Source: SIG701 sp045611685 (GTDB lineage: Bacteria; Bacillota; Clostridia; Oscillospirales; CAG-272). Taken from it: 19,779 nucleotides of DNA. Below are positions 5,850-11,774 of the stretch, in pieces. Position numbers and translations under genes: made by a program. The stretch lies in assembly GCA_045611685.1 (NCBI GenBank), contig JAZKXO010000021.1, forward strand, positions 1-19,779. The letters run 5' to 3'. How positions within the stretch are numbered: position 1 is the first letter of the stretch; every line of letters starts with the position of its first letter. Under the pieces are notes generated by a model. That model saw only the letters and a program-made list of their open reading frames with translations, was not told the DNA's origin and made no database searches.

Positions 5850-6266
5850 TTACTCCTTCCCGCTTGCAGCATCGTCGGCCTGCTTGAGGTCCGCCAGCTT
5901 GCGAGCATAATCAAGCACACGTTCGCGGTCCGCAGGATTTGAGAGCACCGCGCGCAGCGTTACGACTTCACCCGGAGTCAGATCCGTCAGGACATCCCAA
6001 TCATCACCGGCGCGCAGCGGACGGGCCCGCGGCACATCGTAACCCATGAGCCACGCTTCCGAGACATCAAGAGCCTTCGCGAGACAATACAATTTGTCTT
6101 GTTTTGGTAGAGTTTTACCGGAAACGTAGTTGTGTATATAAACCTTGTTTATTTCTACCCCGTAATAACGGGCAATCGGCGCGACCAGCGCAAGCAGATC
6201 GACCTGGCGCAGCCCGCGCTCCCGCAGGATCTCCTGCAGTCTTTTTGACGTTGTAGTTTTTTCCAT
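5850..6266 (-). CDS. CI-like transcriptional repressor, helix-turn-helix, without peptidase domain
   Basis: The 138-residue protein has an N-terminal HTH of the XRE/Cro-CI type (about 5-75): SKRLQEILRERGLRQVDLLAL, then VYIHNYVSGKTLPKQDKL and ALDVSEAWLMGY. The C-terminal 60 residues are helical (LTPGEVVTLRAVLSNPADRERVLDYARKLA) and probably mediate dimerisation. The start at 6266 follows AAGGGGGGTG and is preferred over an upstream ATG at 6299. It is divergent from the Cro-like gene across a dyad-rich spacer, the place of a lysogeny repressor. There is no LexA/S24 autocleavage domain and no ImmA-type peptidase gene nearby, so induction must work another way. Confidence 0.85.
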   Translation of the reverse strand: MEKTTTSKRLQEILRERGLRQVDLLALVAPIARYYGVEINKVYIHNYVSGKTLPKQDKLYCLAKALDVSEAWLMGYDVPRARPLRAGDDWDVLTDLTPGEVVTLRAVLSNPADRERVLDYARKLADLKQADDAASGKE

Positions 6267-6291
6267 ACTTTCACCCCCCTTCAATTCAAAT

Positions 6292-6307
6292 AATAACACA
6301 AGTTATT
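6292..6307. promoter_or_regulatory. Operator-like palindrome overlapping the repressor promoter
   Basis: AATAACACAAGTTATT is a perfect inverted repeat (6-bp arms, 4-bp centre). It overlaps a leftward -10-like hexamer (TATTAT on the minus strand, plus-strand 6290-6295) 24-29 bp before the repressor start. This suggests autoregulation by CI or repression by the Cro-like protein. Confidence 0.65.
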
Positions 6308-6379
6308 CGAAAGATAAACAAAACACAGCAAAAAAAGATATAAAAATATAATTTTCCTATTGCAAATCCCGAAAAGTTA

Positions 6380-6392
6380 TGTTACTGTAACA
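6380..6392. promoter_or_regulatory. Operator-like palindrome TGTTACTGTAACA
   Basis: A 13-bp dyad with 6-bp arms around a single T, just after a lone GTTAT half-site at 6376-6380. It lies in the rightward promoter area 40-52 bp before the Cro-like start. It shares the GTTA half-site with the other two dyads of this spacer but has a tighter geometry. Confidence 0.6.
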
Positions 6393-6397
6393 GCAAA

Positions 6398-6413
6398 GTT
6401 ATAAAAAAATAAC
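6398..6413. promoter_or_regulatory. Operator-like half-sites GTTAT-N6-ATAAC with a TATAAA -10 candidate
   Basis: GTTAT (6398-6402) and ATAAC (6409-6413) form an inverted pair across six A residues. TATAAA at 6400-6405 inside it is a plausible -10 for the early operon. I see no good -35 at the matching distance (about 6377-6382), so the promoter may be weak or activated. The ribosome binding site GAAGGGAGGG follows at about 6416. Confidence 0.5.
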
Positions 6414-6431
6414 CAGAAGGGAGGGAACCGA

Positions 6432-6656
6432 ATGCAGCACGACTACAGCAAACTGAAGGGCCGCATCGTTGAGAAAAACGGCACTTTTGGCAATTTCGGC
6501 GACGCGATGGGATGGTCACCAGTAACGCGCACGAAGAAGCTGGCCGGAAAAGTTGACTGGACGCAGGCGGACATCGAGAAAGCAATCACAATTCTCGACA
6601 TTGACCGCACGAGCATCCCGGAATATTTTTTTACACTTGCGGTTATAAATTCATAA
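6432..6656 (+). CDS. Cro-like DUF739 family regulator
   Basis: The 74-residue protein matches the DUF739 pattern found in Firmicutes phages: an opening HDYSKLKGRIVEKNGTFGNF, an HTH around FGDAMGWSPVTRTKKLAGK, and DWTQADIEKAITILDI. It is the first gene of the rightward early operon and faces the repressor, the position of Cro. It starts at ATG 6432 behind GAAGGGAGGG. By analogy it binds the GTTAT-type operators and shuts off repressor synthesis during lytic growth; that role is inferred. Confidence 0.8.
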   Translation: MQHDYSKLKGRIVEKNGTFGNFGDAMGWSPVTRTKKLAGKVDWTQADIEKAITILDIDRTSIPEYFFTLAVINS

Positions 6657-6672
6657 CCGAGAGGAGGCGACG

Positions 6673-6852
6673 ATGTACGAGAAACGATGGATGACAATCG
6701 CCGAACTAAACCGGCAGGGCATCCCCAAACGGGTGCTCTACGAGATCTGCCACACGCCCGGCCAGCAATTAGCGGTTCAATTTGAGCGGCGCGGCGTTTG
6801 GAGAATTGACACAACCAGGCTCGACGAGGAGCTGAAACGGAGGGCAAGATGA
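6673..6852 (+). CDS. Excisionase-like small winged-helix DNA-binding protein (59 aa)
   Basis: The ATG at 6673 follows GAGAGGAGGCGACG. The 59-residue basic product resembles small excisionase/MerR-type winged helices: WMTIAELNRQGIPKRVLYEI as the HTH, then QFERRGVWRIDTTRLDEEL as a wing and final helix. Such proteins bend attachment-site DNA and direct the integrase to excise, or serve as regulators. Its place right after the Cro-like gene, away from int, is common in Firmicutes phages. It overlaps the next gene by 4 bp (ATGA at 6849). Confidence 0.65.
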   Translation: MYEKRWMTIAELNRQGIPKRVLYEICHTPGQQLAVQFERRGVWRIDTTRLDEELKRRAR

Positions 6853-7688
6853 GCAAAAAAGACGGAGTCCTGAGCGCAATCGGGCTGGCTTTCGTAATTT
6901 TGTTATTTTTGGGATTTTTCCGGTTCGAGGCGGAGCACCCGGAGCAGGCAGCGGCAGCGGAGGAGGAAGACACCGAGACCGGCCGCATCGTTTGGGCGCA
7001 TACGCCAACAGCAACGGACACGCCGACACCGGCACCCACGGCAACAGAAACACCGACGCCGACAAAAGGACCGAAAACCAGCGCAACGCCGACGTTCACG
7101 GCGACACCTTCACCGGAACCGACGAACACGCCGACACCGAAACCCACAAAGACACCCACACCGAAACCGACGAAGACGCCGACACCCGCAGGAGAGAAGA
7201 AGACAACGGCAGCGGCAGGAACGAAGAAGGTCGAGCGCGGAGGACACGACTGGAAACCATACGCCAGGCACACGGCCATCACCGCGAAGAGCTCGCCACA
7301 ATACGCCCTGCAGAAGAAGGCAAAGACGGACGACAACGGGCTGCGTTATGTATACGACCCGGAGGGCGTAAAACGCTACTGCGTCGCCTTGCCGGTCTAT
7401 TGGGCAGGCGGAACGCTTGAGGACATCGGGCGGTGTTTCGACGTAGTAATGGAGAACGGCGCGGTCTTGCATTGTTGCCTGGGCGATCTTAAAAAGCGAG
7501 AGCACAGCCAGAACGGCGCCGGCAAGTTTGGAGCTCACGGCGAACTGTTAGAGTTTCAGGTCGACCAGAACAAGCTGCCCGACATTGTACGAAAATGCGG
7601 AGACATATCCCGGCTCGGCGGAGCTTTTGAGGGCGAGGCCGTAGAAATCCGCGTTTACGATCTTTTCATCGAAGGCTTCGGAGGTTGA
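6849..7688 (+). CDS. Membrane-anchored, Thr/Pro-spacer surface protein with Cys-containing C-terminal domain
   Basis: This 279-residue protein has three parts. Residues 8-25 form a single hydrophobic anchor (VLSAIGLAFVILLFLGFF) after a short KK-containing start, so the bulk should face outside. Residues about 50-114 are a Thr/Pro/Lys repeat (TPTPKPTKTPTP type), a classic cell-wall-spanning spacer. Residues about 130-279 form a globular domain with YCVALPVYWAGG, DIGRCFDVVMENGAVLHCC and EIRVYDLF, with Cys at 178, 196, 209, 210 and 250. That pattern recalls small double-psi beta-barrel/3D-like domains in clostridial cell-wall proteins, by eye only. It lies in the early operon next to immunity genes and overlaps the excisionase-like gene by 4 bp. 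Superinfection exclusion is a reasonable guess. Confidence 0.75.
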   Translation: MSKKDGVLSAIGLAFVILLFLGFFRFEAEHPEQAAAAEEEDTETGRIVWAHTPTATDTPTPAPTATETPTPTKGPKTSATPTFTATPSPEPTNTPTPKPTKTPTPKPTKTPTPAGEKKTTAAAGTKKVERGGHDWKPYARHTAITAKSSPQYALQKKAKTDDNGLRYVYDPEGVKRYCVALPVYWAGGTLEDIGRCFDVVMENGAVLHCCLGDLKKREHSQNGAGKFGAHGELLEFQVDQNKLPDIVRKCGDISRLGGAFEGEAVEIRVYDLFIEGFGG

Positions 7689-7690
7689 GC

Positions 7691-7957
7691 ATGGACGGAG
7701 AAGAAAAAACGAAATTCAGCCCGCACACATGCCCATGCAAGGACTGCGACCACAGACACCCAGGATGCCACACGATCCAGTGCGCCCCCTGGTGGATCTG
7801 GAACAAGTACATGGAGAAGCGGCGCGAATGGCGAGCAAAGGAAGCCCAGGAGCGGCAGCGGTGGTGGATGTACAGGCACGACTCGTTAGAGAAGGCGCGC
7901 ACCAGACGCAAAAGCGCGAACACATACCACAGGAACAGAGGAGACACACCGACATGA
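7691..7957 (+). CDS. Small zinc-finger-like phage protein (88 aa)
   Basis: ATG 7691 is chosen over TTG 7685 because CGGAGG ends six bases before it. The 88-residue product has a Cys/His cluster near its start (HTCPCKDCDHRHPGCHTIQC) followed by an aromatic and strongly basic helix (WWIWNKYMEKRREW...). Small C-x2-C/RH-x2-C proteins of this build are frequent in early operons of clostridial phages; the role is unknown but zinc and nucleic acid binding are likely. It overlaps the nuclease gene downstream by 4 bp. Confidence 0.7.
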   Translation: MDGEEKTKFSPHTCPCKDCDHRHPGCHTIQCAPWWIWNKYMEKRREWRAKEAQERQRWWMYRHDSLEKARTRRKSANTYHRNRGDTPT

Positions 7958-8373
7958 GCTGGAACGGATGGAGCGGCTGGCGGCGATCTTTCGCGGCCGG
8001 CGGCAGCGGCAGGAAATACGGCAACCGCAAGGCGGAGGTCGACGGGCAAGTGTTCGACAGCCGGAAAGAGGCGCGGCGCTTTTATGAATTGCAGCTACTA
8101 CAGGAGGCCGGCACGATCCGCGATCTGGAGACACAAAAACGGTTCCTGTTGATACCGACGCAGCGAGAACCGGACACCCAGGGCCCGCGCGGCGGAGTAA
8201 AGCCCGGCAAGGTCATCGAACGCGCGGTCGAGTATATAGCCGACTTTTACTATATCGACAACGAGACCGGCGAGGCGGTGGTCGAGGACACGAAGGGCAT
8301 CCGAACAAAGGAATACATCATCAAGCGGAAATTGATGCTTTATTTGCACCACATAAGAATCCGCGAAATTTAA
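7954..8373 (+). CDS. DUF1064 family protein, putative PD-(D/E)xK nuclease
   Basis: The 139-residue protein starts at ATG 7954 (ATGA overlap, AGAGGAG upstream), not at the longer in-frame start at 7729. It shows the DUF1064 pattern: KYGNRKAEVDGQVFDSRKEA, then YIADFYY and VVEDTKGIRTKEY. E39, D97 and D112-T113-K114 fit the E...D...(D/E)xK layout of the restriction-endonuclease-like fold. In phages these proteins sit among replication and recombination genes and are thought to be small nucleases, perhaps resolving or trimming DNA. The Gly/Trp/Arg-rich first 20 residues look disordered. Confidence 0.85.
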   Translation: MSWNGWSGWRRSFAAGGSGRKYGNRKAEVDGQVFDSRKEARRFYELQLLQEAGTIRDLETQKRFLLIPTQREPDTQGPRGGVKPGKVIERAVEYIADFYYIDNETGEAVVEDTKGIRTKEYIIKRKLMLYLHHIRIREI

Positions 8374-8395
8374 CGAAACGGAGGAACAAAAGACA

Positions 8396-8734
8396 ATGCA
8401 AGGCGACAGATGGATTATTGAAATCTACGACCGCGAGACGCGGCAGTGGAACGAGGAAGGCATCCCGGTCGAGGATTTCGGCAAATTATGGCGCGAGAGC
8501 GAGGAGCTGGCGCGGAGAGGCTACAAGGCCCGCATCGTAAAACTGAGCGGCCCGGAAACCCCGGAGCAGAAGCAGCCAGCAGGAGAAACCCCAGAGCTGC
8601 CCGAGCTTTTCCGGATGGCGCAGGCGGTCGGCTGTACGGGTCCGGCACCGTTTGACTGCGAATATTGCACCGAGAAGAAATGCCCGGTCACGGGCGAAGA
8701 CATCCAGAGAGCGCAGGAGGAGGCAACGGAATGA
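8396..8734 (+). CDS. Hypothetical protein with C-terminal Cys cluster (112 aa)
   Basis: ATG 8396 follows ACGGAGGAACAAAAGACA. Residues 1-50 look like a compact alpha/beta domain (WIIEIYDRETRQW ... YKARIVKLSG), then a Pro/Glu-rich linker (about 52-68). A short C-terminal element has Cys residues in CTGPAPFDCEYCTEKKCPVTG, a likely zinc site like those in other small proteins of this operon. The front half may sense or bind a small ligand, but I do not recognise the family. Confidence 0.65.
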   Translation: MQGDRWIIEIYDRETRQWNEEGIPVEDFGKLWRESEELARRGYKARIVKLSGPETPEQKQPAGETPELPELFRMAQAVGCTGPAPFDCEYCTEKKCPVTGEDIQRAQEEATE

Positions 8735-9066
8735 AAATATATATTTCCGGACCGATCACCGGCCGCCCGCTTTCGCTTTGTCGGGCCGAATTCGCAGAAA
8801 CGGCCAGCAAGATCCGAAAGACAGGACACGAGCCCGTGAACCCTTGTTTATTGCAGGACATCCTGAACCCGGAGACAACCAGCTGGGAGCAGTACATGGA
8901 GGCGGCGCTCGGGCTTTTGAGAGCTTGCGAAAGTATTTACTTTCTGCCCCGTTGGGAGAAGAGCAAGGGCTGCCGCGCGGAATACTACGAGGCCATGAGC
9001 GGCCGAAAAACGATTTTTTACGATCTTTCCGAGATCCCGCAGCAGGCAGCGGCCGGGACACGTTGA
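8731..9066 (+). CDS. DUF4406 family protein (nucleoside deoxyribosyltransferase-like fold)
   Basis: The 111-residue product starts at ATG 8731, sharing ATGA with the previous stop. It opens with MKIYISGPITGRP, the signature of DUF4406, and continues with FAETASKIRKTGHEPVNPC, ALGLLRACESIYFLPRWEKSKGCRAEYYEAM and an ending strand. The fold group is related to nucleoside 2-deoxyribosyltransferases and is common in phage early operons, where a role in nucleotide metabolism or signalling is assumed but not proven. Length is normal for the family. Confidence 0.85.
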   Translation: MKIYISGPITGRPLSLCRAEFAETASKIRKTGHEPVNPCLLQDILNPETTSWEQYMEAALGLLRACESIYFLPRWEKSKGCRAEYYEAMSGRKTIFYDLSEIPQQAAAGTR

Positions 9067-9085
9067 GCGGAAACGGAGGCAGAAA

Positions 9086-9910
9086 ATGGAGGATATAAAG
9101 TGGTTTAAGTTGTTTACAGGATTTCACAACAACCGAAAAATCAAGCAATTGAAGCGGCTACCGAACGGCGCTGAGTTTGTTTGTTGTTGGGTGTTCCTTC
9201 TAGATCTTGCGGCAGCGGTAAACGACGACGGGCTGGTCTATTTTACGCAAGAAATACCATACACCGACGAGATGCTGGCCGCGGAGTTTGACATCCCGGT
9301 GCCGTTGATCCGGCAGGCGATGCAGCTTTTCGAGAAATTCGGAATGATTGAAATTGTAAACGATATCGCCCAGATATCGAACTGGGCGCGCTACCAGAAC
9401 GTCGAGAGCCTGGACCGCGTAAGAGAGCAAACGAAGCTCCGGACGCGGGCATGGAGGGAAAGAAAACGGCTTGAAGCAAAGACCGAAAACGACACCCAGG
9501 AGCCCGCAGAAGACGCGGTGACGTCACACGAAACGTCACAGAAACGCAAAAGTGACGGTCTAGAAAGAAGAAAGAAGAAAGAAGAGAGAAGAAAAGAGAA
9601 AGAAGAAGGAGAGGGAGAGAGAATCACGCCCGCCCCCGAGGCCTGCGGCATTTATAACAATGTATTCTTGACCGATCAGGAGCAGCGGACGCTGTACGCA
9701 GAAATCGGCGACGCTTTCCGGGACTATATCGACGATCTGAGCAGCTACAAGCAGAGCAGCGGCAAGGAATACGCGGACGACTTCGCGACGATCCGCAGGT
9801 GGGCGGCTAAGGACCGCGAGGAAGACAGCAGGAACGAAACAGAGGACACCAGGTGGCTCCGGATGGCGGAGGCCTGGGCAAAGAAACACGAAGAGGAGGA
9901 CGACGCATGA
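9086..9910 (+). CDS. Phage replisome organiser / replication initiator
   Basis: This 274-residue protein should bind the phage origin and recruit the host replisome. Residues 1-115 match the phage replisome organiser N-terminal domain (WFKLFTGFHNNRKIKQLKRL, then EIPYTDEMLAAEFDIPVPLI and ISNWARYQNVESLDRVR), a winged helix. A highly charged linker (115-185, RRKKKEERRKEKEE) follows. The C-terminal domain (about 188-274) has NNVFLTDQEQ, LSSYKQSSGKEYADDFATI and RRWAAKD, typical of DnaD/RepO-like proteins that contact helicase loaders. Start ATG 9086 has GGAGGCAGAAA before it. The linker coding region carries repeats and a purine run that may be the origin itself. A G39P-like gene downstream is a likely partner. 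Confidence 0.9.
   Translation: MEDIKWFKLFTGFHNNRKIKQLKRLPNGAEFVCCWVFLLDLAAAVNDDGLVYFTQEIPYTDEMLAAEFDIPVPLIRQAMQLFEKFGMIEIVNDIAQISNWARYQNVESLDRVREQTKLRTRAWRERKRLEAKTENDTQEPAEDAVTSHETSQKRKSDGLERRKKKEERRKEKEEGEGERITPAPEACGIYNNVFLTDQEQRTLYAEIGDAFRDYIDDLSSYKQSSGKEYADDFATIRRWAAKDREEDSRNETEDTRWLRMAEAWAKKHEEEDDA
9518..9623 (+). other. Candidate replication origin: GTGACG repeats plus 62-base purine tract
   Basis: Inside the initiator gene, GTGACGTCAC (9518-9527, perfect palindrome), ACGTCACA again at 9533-9540 (12 bp after the first copy at 9521) and an inverted GTGACG at 9552-9557 form a small iteron-like cluster. It is followed by an uninterrupted purine run, 9562-9623. An origin inside the initiator gene with binding repeats next to an easily melted stretch is the lambda O layout. 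Function is inferred; the purine run could also simply reflect the Lys/Glu/Arg codons. Confidence 0.45.
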
Positions 9911-10161
9911 ACACAGCAATGACGACAGCAGCAACCGAGACCCACGCCCGGCTCATTCTTGAGCATTTAATCAAATTCGGCAGCATAACGCCGATGGAGG
10001 CGCTCAGCGAATACGGATGCATGCGCCTCGGCGCCCGTATTTGGGATCTTCGCGACGACGGAATCGAGATCGAGACCGAGATGGTAAAGGCAAAAAACCG
10101 CTTCGGAAAAGATATCCGGTTCGCAAAATACAGCTTGAAGAAGAAGGAGGGACAGGCATGA
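9907..10161 (+). CDS. Helix-turn-helix domain protein (84 aa)
   Basis: ATG 9907 overlaps the initiator stop (ATGA). The 84-residue protein fits a small winged-helix family common next to phage replication genes: HARLILEHLIKFGSITPMEALSEYG, then MRLGARIWDLRDDGIEIETE as recognition helix and strand, and KNRFGKDIRFAKYSL as wing. It probably binds DNA. Whether it regulates transcription or assists replication cannot be told from the sequence. Confidence 0.75.
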   Translation: MNTAMTTAATETHARLILEHLIKFGSITPMEALSEYGCMRLGARIWDLRDDGIEIETEMVKAKNRFGKDIRFAKYSLKKKEGQA

Positions 10162-10361
10162 ACGCAAAGGAGCTGAAGCAGGCAGCGGTGGCGACCATGA
10201 AGGCGGTCCGCACGATCTGCAAGAACCAGCAATGCAACCGGTGCCCCTTGCACGAGGTTTGTGGCGTAAGAGCCCCGGAGGGATTGACGAACCAGGAAAT
10301 CAACGACATCGCCGACCGCATCGCGGTCAAGGCAGCAGGAGAGGAGGCAGAAAATGAGTGA
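10158..10361 (+). CDS. Small Cys-cluster protein, paralogue A (67 aa)
   Basis: ATG 10158 lies behind AAGGAGGGACAGGC and overlaps the previous stop by 4 bp. The 67-residue protein has C-x4-C-x2-C-P-L-x4-C (ICKNQQCNRCPLHEVCG), a probable single zinc site, and a C-terminal helix with NQEINDIADRIA. The same arrangement is seen in the next gene and, more loosely, in the gene at 13363. No catalytic motif. Function unknown; a small nucleic-acid or protein adaptor is possible. Confidence 0.7.
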   Translation: MNAKELKQAAVATMKAVRTICKNQQCNRCPLHEVCGVRAPEGLTNQEINDIADRIAVKAAGEEAENE

Positions 10362-10530
10362 TTTTTTACAGGGATTGACCGCATGGCGTGATATTTGCAG
10401 GAACGCAGGAGACTGCGACGAATGCCCGCTGGTTTACGATTGTCCGGTCCCGCAGGAGCAGGTCGTCGGCGATCTTGACGACGAGCAGGTCGAGACGCTG
10501 GCCAACAGCATCGAAGAGGAGGCGGAGTGA
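10354..10530 (+). CDS. Small Cys-cluster protein, paralogue B (58 aa)
   Basis: This 58-residue protein starts at ATG 10354 (GGAGGCAGAAA leader identical to that of the replisome organiser gene) and overlaps the upstream gene by 8 bp. The cluster C-x5-C-x2-C-P-L-x4-C (ICRNAGDCDECPLVYDCP) and the final helix (DEQVETLANSIEEEAE) match paralogue A in order and spacing, so the two genes look like a tandem duplication that has since diverged. Its last base is shared with the next start codon. Confidence 0.7.
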   Translation: MSDFLQGLTAWRDICRNAGDCDECPLVYDCPVPQEQVVGDLDDEQVETLANSIEEEAE

Positions 10531-11222
10531 TGAAACTTGACAAGCAGACCAAGAGCGAAATCGTCCAGGAATACAAGCTCGCAAAAAATAGGCCGGAACA
10601 GATAAGCATCCTGGCGGACCTTTACGCGACCAGCACCGCAGAAATCCGGCGCATACTTGCAGCGGCCGGTGTTTACGAGATCGACCCGGGAACCATCGCG
10701 GCAGCGGCGCACCGCATCATCGACGACGGGCTCACCTTCGGAGGCTTGCGGAACTATTACAAGGCATTTTCGAACCACGACGCGAAGCAGGCGAAAAAGG
10801 TTTTTAAGGACTTCGCACACCAGACATGGCCACCAGAACCCGACCCGATGGAGGCAGAACATCTCGCCGCTATCCAGGAGCTCGTCGAGGAGGCAATCGC
10901 CACGGCGGACACCCGCGCGAAGAACCGCGAGAGAAAGCCGCGGCAGGATCTCGCCCCGGCACCTTGCGCAGCGGCGGCACCGTTTACCGACGAACAGGCG
11001 GGAATGTTGATCGCCGGGCTGATTTCGCTACTTGCAGAGCAGGAGGCCCGCAGAAACCAAATGAATTACGAAATCACACAGAAGCAGCGCAAGGCGAACG
11101 AGCTGATCAGCGCAGCAGAGCAGCAGACGGCGGAGCTGTTAGAGATTGACCGGCAAATCGGTGAGGGCAAGATGCTCCTGGACCGGCTGGAGCAGGAGCA
11201 GAAGGCAAAGAAAAACGCATAA
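10530..11222 (+). CDS. HTH plus coiled-coil protein, unrecognised (230 aa)
   Basis: ATG 10530 follows GAGGAGGCGGAGTG and reuses the last base of the previous stop. Residues about 8-48 look like a helix-turn-helix (KSEIVQEYKLAKNRPEQISILADLYATSTAEIRRIL), the middle 60-100 is mixed, 125-150 is Ala/Pro-rich, and about 160-228 is a continuous charged helix (EQEARRNQMNYEITQKQRKA...) likely to form a coiled coil. A DNA-binding head with a long coiled-coil tail suggests a dimeric DNA-bound scaffold; no specific family is recognised. It lies immediately before the PcfK/PcfJ-like pair. Confidence 0.7.
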   Translation: MKLDKQTKSEIVQEYKLAKNRPEQISILADLYATSTAEIRRILAAAGVYEIDPGTIAAAAHRIIDDGLTFGGLRNYYKAFSNHDAKQAKKVFKDFAHQTWPPEPDPMEAEHLAAIQELVEEAIATADTRAKNRERKPRQDLAPAPCAAAAPFTDEQAGMLIAGLISLLAEQEARRNQMNYEITQKQRKANELISAAEQQTAELLEIDRQIGEGKMLLDRLEQEQKAKKNA

Positions 11223-11237
11223 ACAGGAGGCGGAACC

Positions 11238-11771
11238 ATGGGGAAAATCAACTTGACGGCAGAGAACGAGGGCGAGCGCCGGGTGCTTGAGTATTTGGAG
11301 CAGAACGCCAGCGACGCGCTCACGGAGAAAATCAACAACGGAACCAAGACGATGGCCGGGTGCTGGGAATACATCCGCACCCAGGCGCGCAAATTGGCAG
11401 TAAAGAACTGCGCGGTCATAGAGGACGCGGAGGTCTACGGATGGGCGGTTCACTATTTCGAGGAGGACGACATCCCGGAGAATACACCGGCAAAGCAGGA
11501 CCTGCGCAAGATGGCAATCGACGCGGAGCAGCGCGAGAAGGAAATCGCGGCCAGGAACGCCCAGAAGCGCGCAGAGGAGGAGCGCAAGAAAGCGGAGAAG
11601 GAAGAGGAGGAGCGCAAGAAAATCGAACAGGCAACGAAGGAACGCGAGGAGAAGCGCCGCAAGGCAGCGGAGAGAGCCGAGGCGGCAGCGGCAAAGGCAA
11701 AGGAACGGGAAGAGAAGGCAACCGGCGCAGTGGCCGGCCAGCTTTCCCTGTTTGATCTTTTGGAGGGATAA
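11238..11771 (+). CDS. PcfK-like protein (AcrIIA9-related family) with C-terminal clamp-binding motif
   Basis: The 177-residue protein starts at ATG 11238 after AACAGGAGGCGGAACC. Residues 1-80 match the PcfK/AcrIIA9 pattern: VLEYLEQNASDALTEKINNG, then TMAGCWEYIRTQARKLAV and EVYGWAVHYFEED. PcfK was named from conjugative plasmid pCF10, and one family member, AcrIIA9, inhibits Cas9; not every homologue is known to do so. Residues 85-160 are an extremely charged Glu/Lys/Arg helix. The end, QLSLFDLLEG, contains QLSLF (168-172), the canonical bacterial beta-clamp binding motif. It precedes a PcfJ-like gene by 3 bp, the pairing seen on plasmids and integrative elements. Confidence 0.85.
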   Translation: MGKINLTAENEGERRVLEYLEQNASDALTEKINNGTKTMAGCWEYIRTQARKLAVKNCAVIEDAEVYGWAVHYFEEDDIPENTPAKQDLRKMAIDAEQREKEIAARNAQKRAEEERKKAEKEEEERKKIEQATKEREEKRRKAAERAEAAAAKAKEREEKATGAVAGQLSLFDLLEG

Positions 11772-11774
11772 ACC

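Noticed and set aside
6443..7336. Minus-strand open frame (297 codons) with VGVFVGFGVGV repeats
   Set aside because: It is the antisense reading of the Thr/Pro repeat tract and of the Cro-like and excisionase-like genes; the Gly/Val repeats arise from ACACCG-type codons.
6992..7420. Second plus-strand frame over the Thr/Pro tract (His/Asp/Thr-rich)
   Set aside because: Low-complexity frame-shifted reading of the same repeat, without a ribosome binding site and with no matching continuation.
8396..8734. Rubredoxin-like assignment for the CEYCTEKKCP segment
   Set aside because: The spacing and the lack of a second CPxCG knuckle do not fit rubredoxin; it is kept as a generic Cys cluster.
9481..9640. 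Frameshift or assembly error in the replisome organiser linker
   Set aside because: The purine-rich tract stays in one frame and both flanking domains read correctly in that frame, so it is a genuine charged linker.
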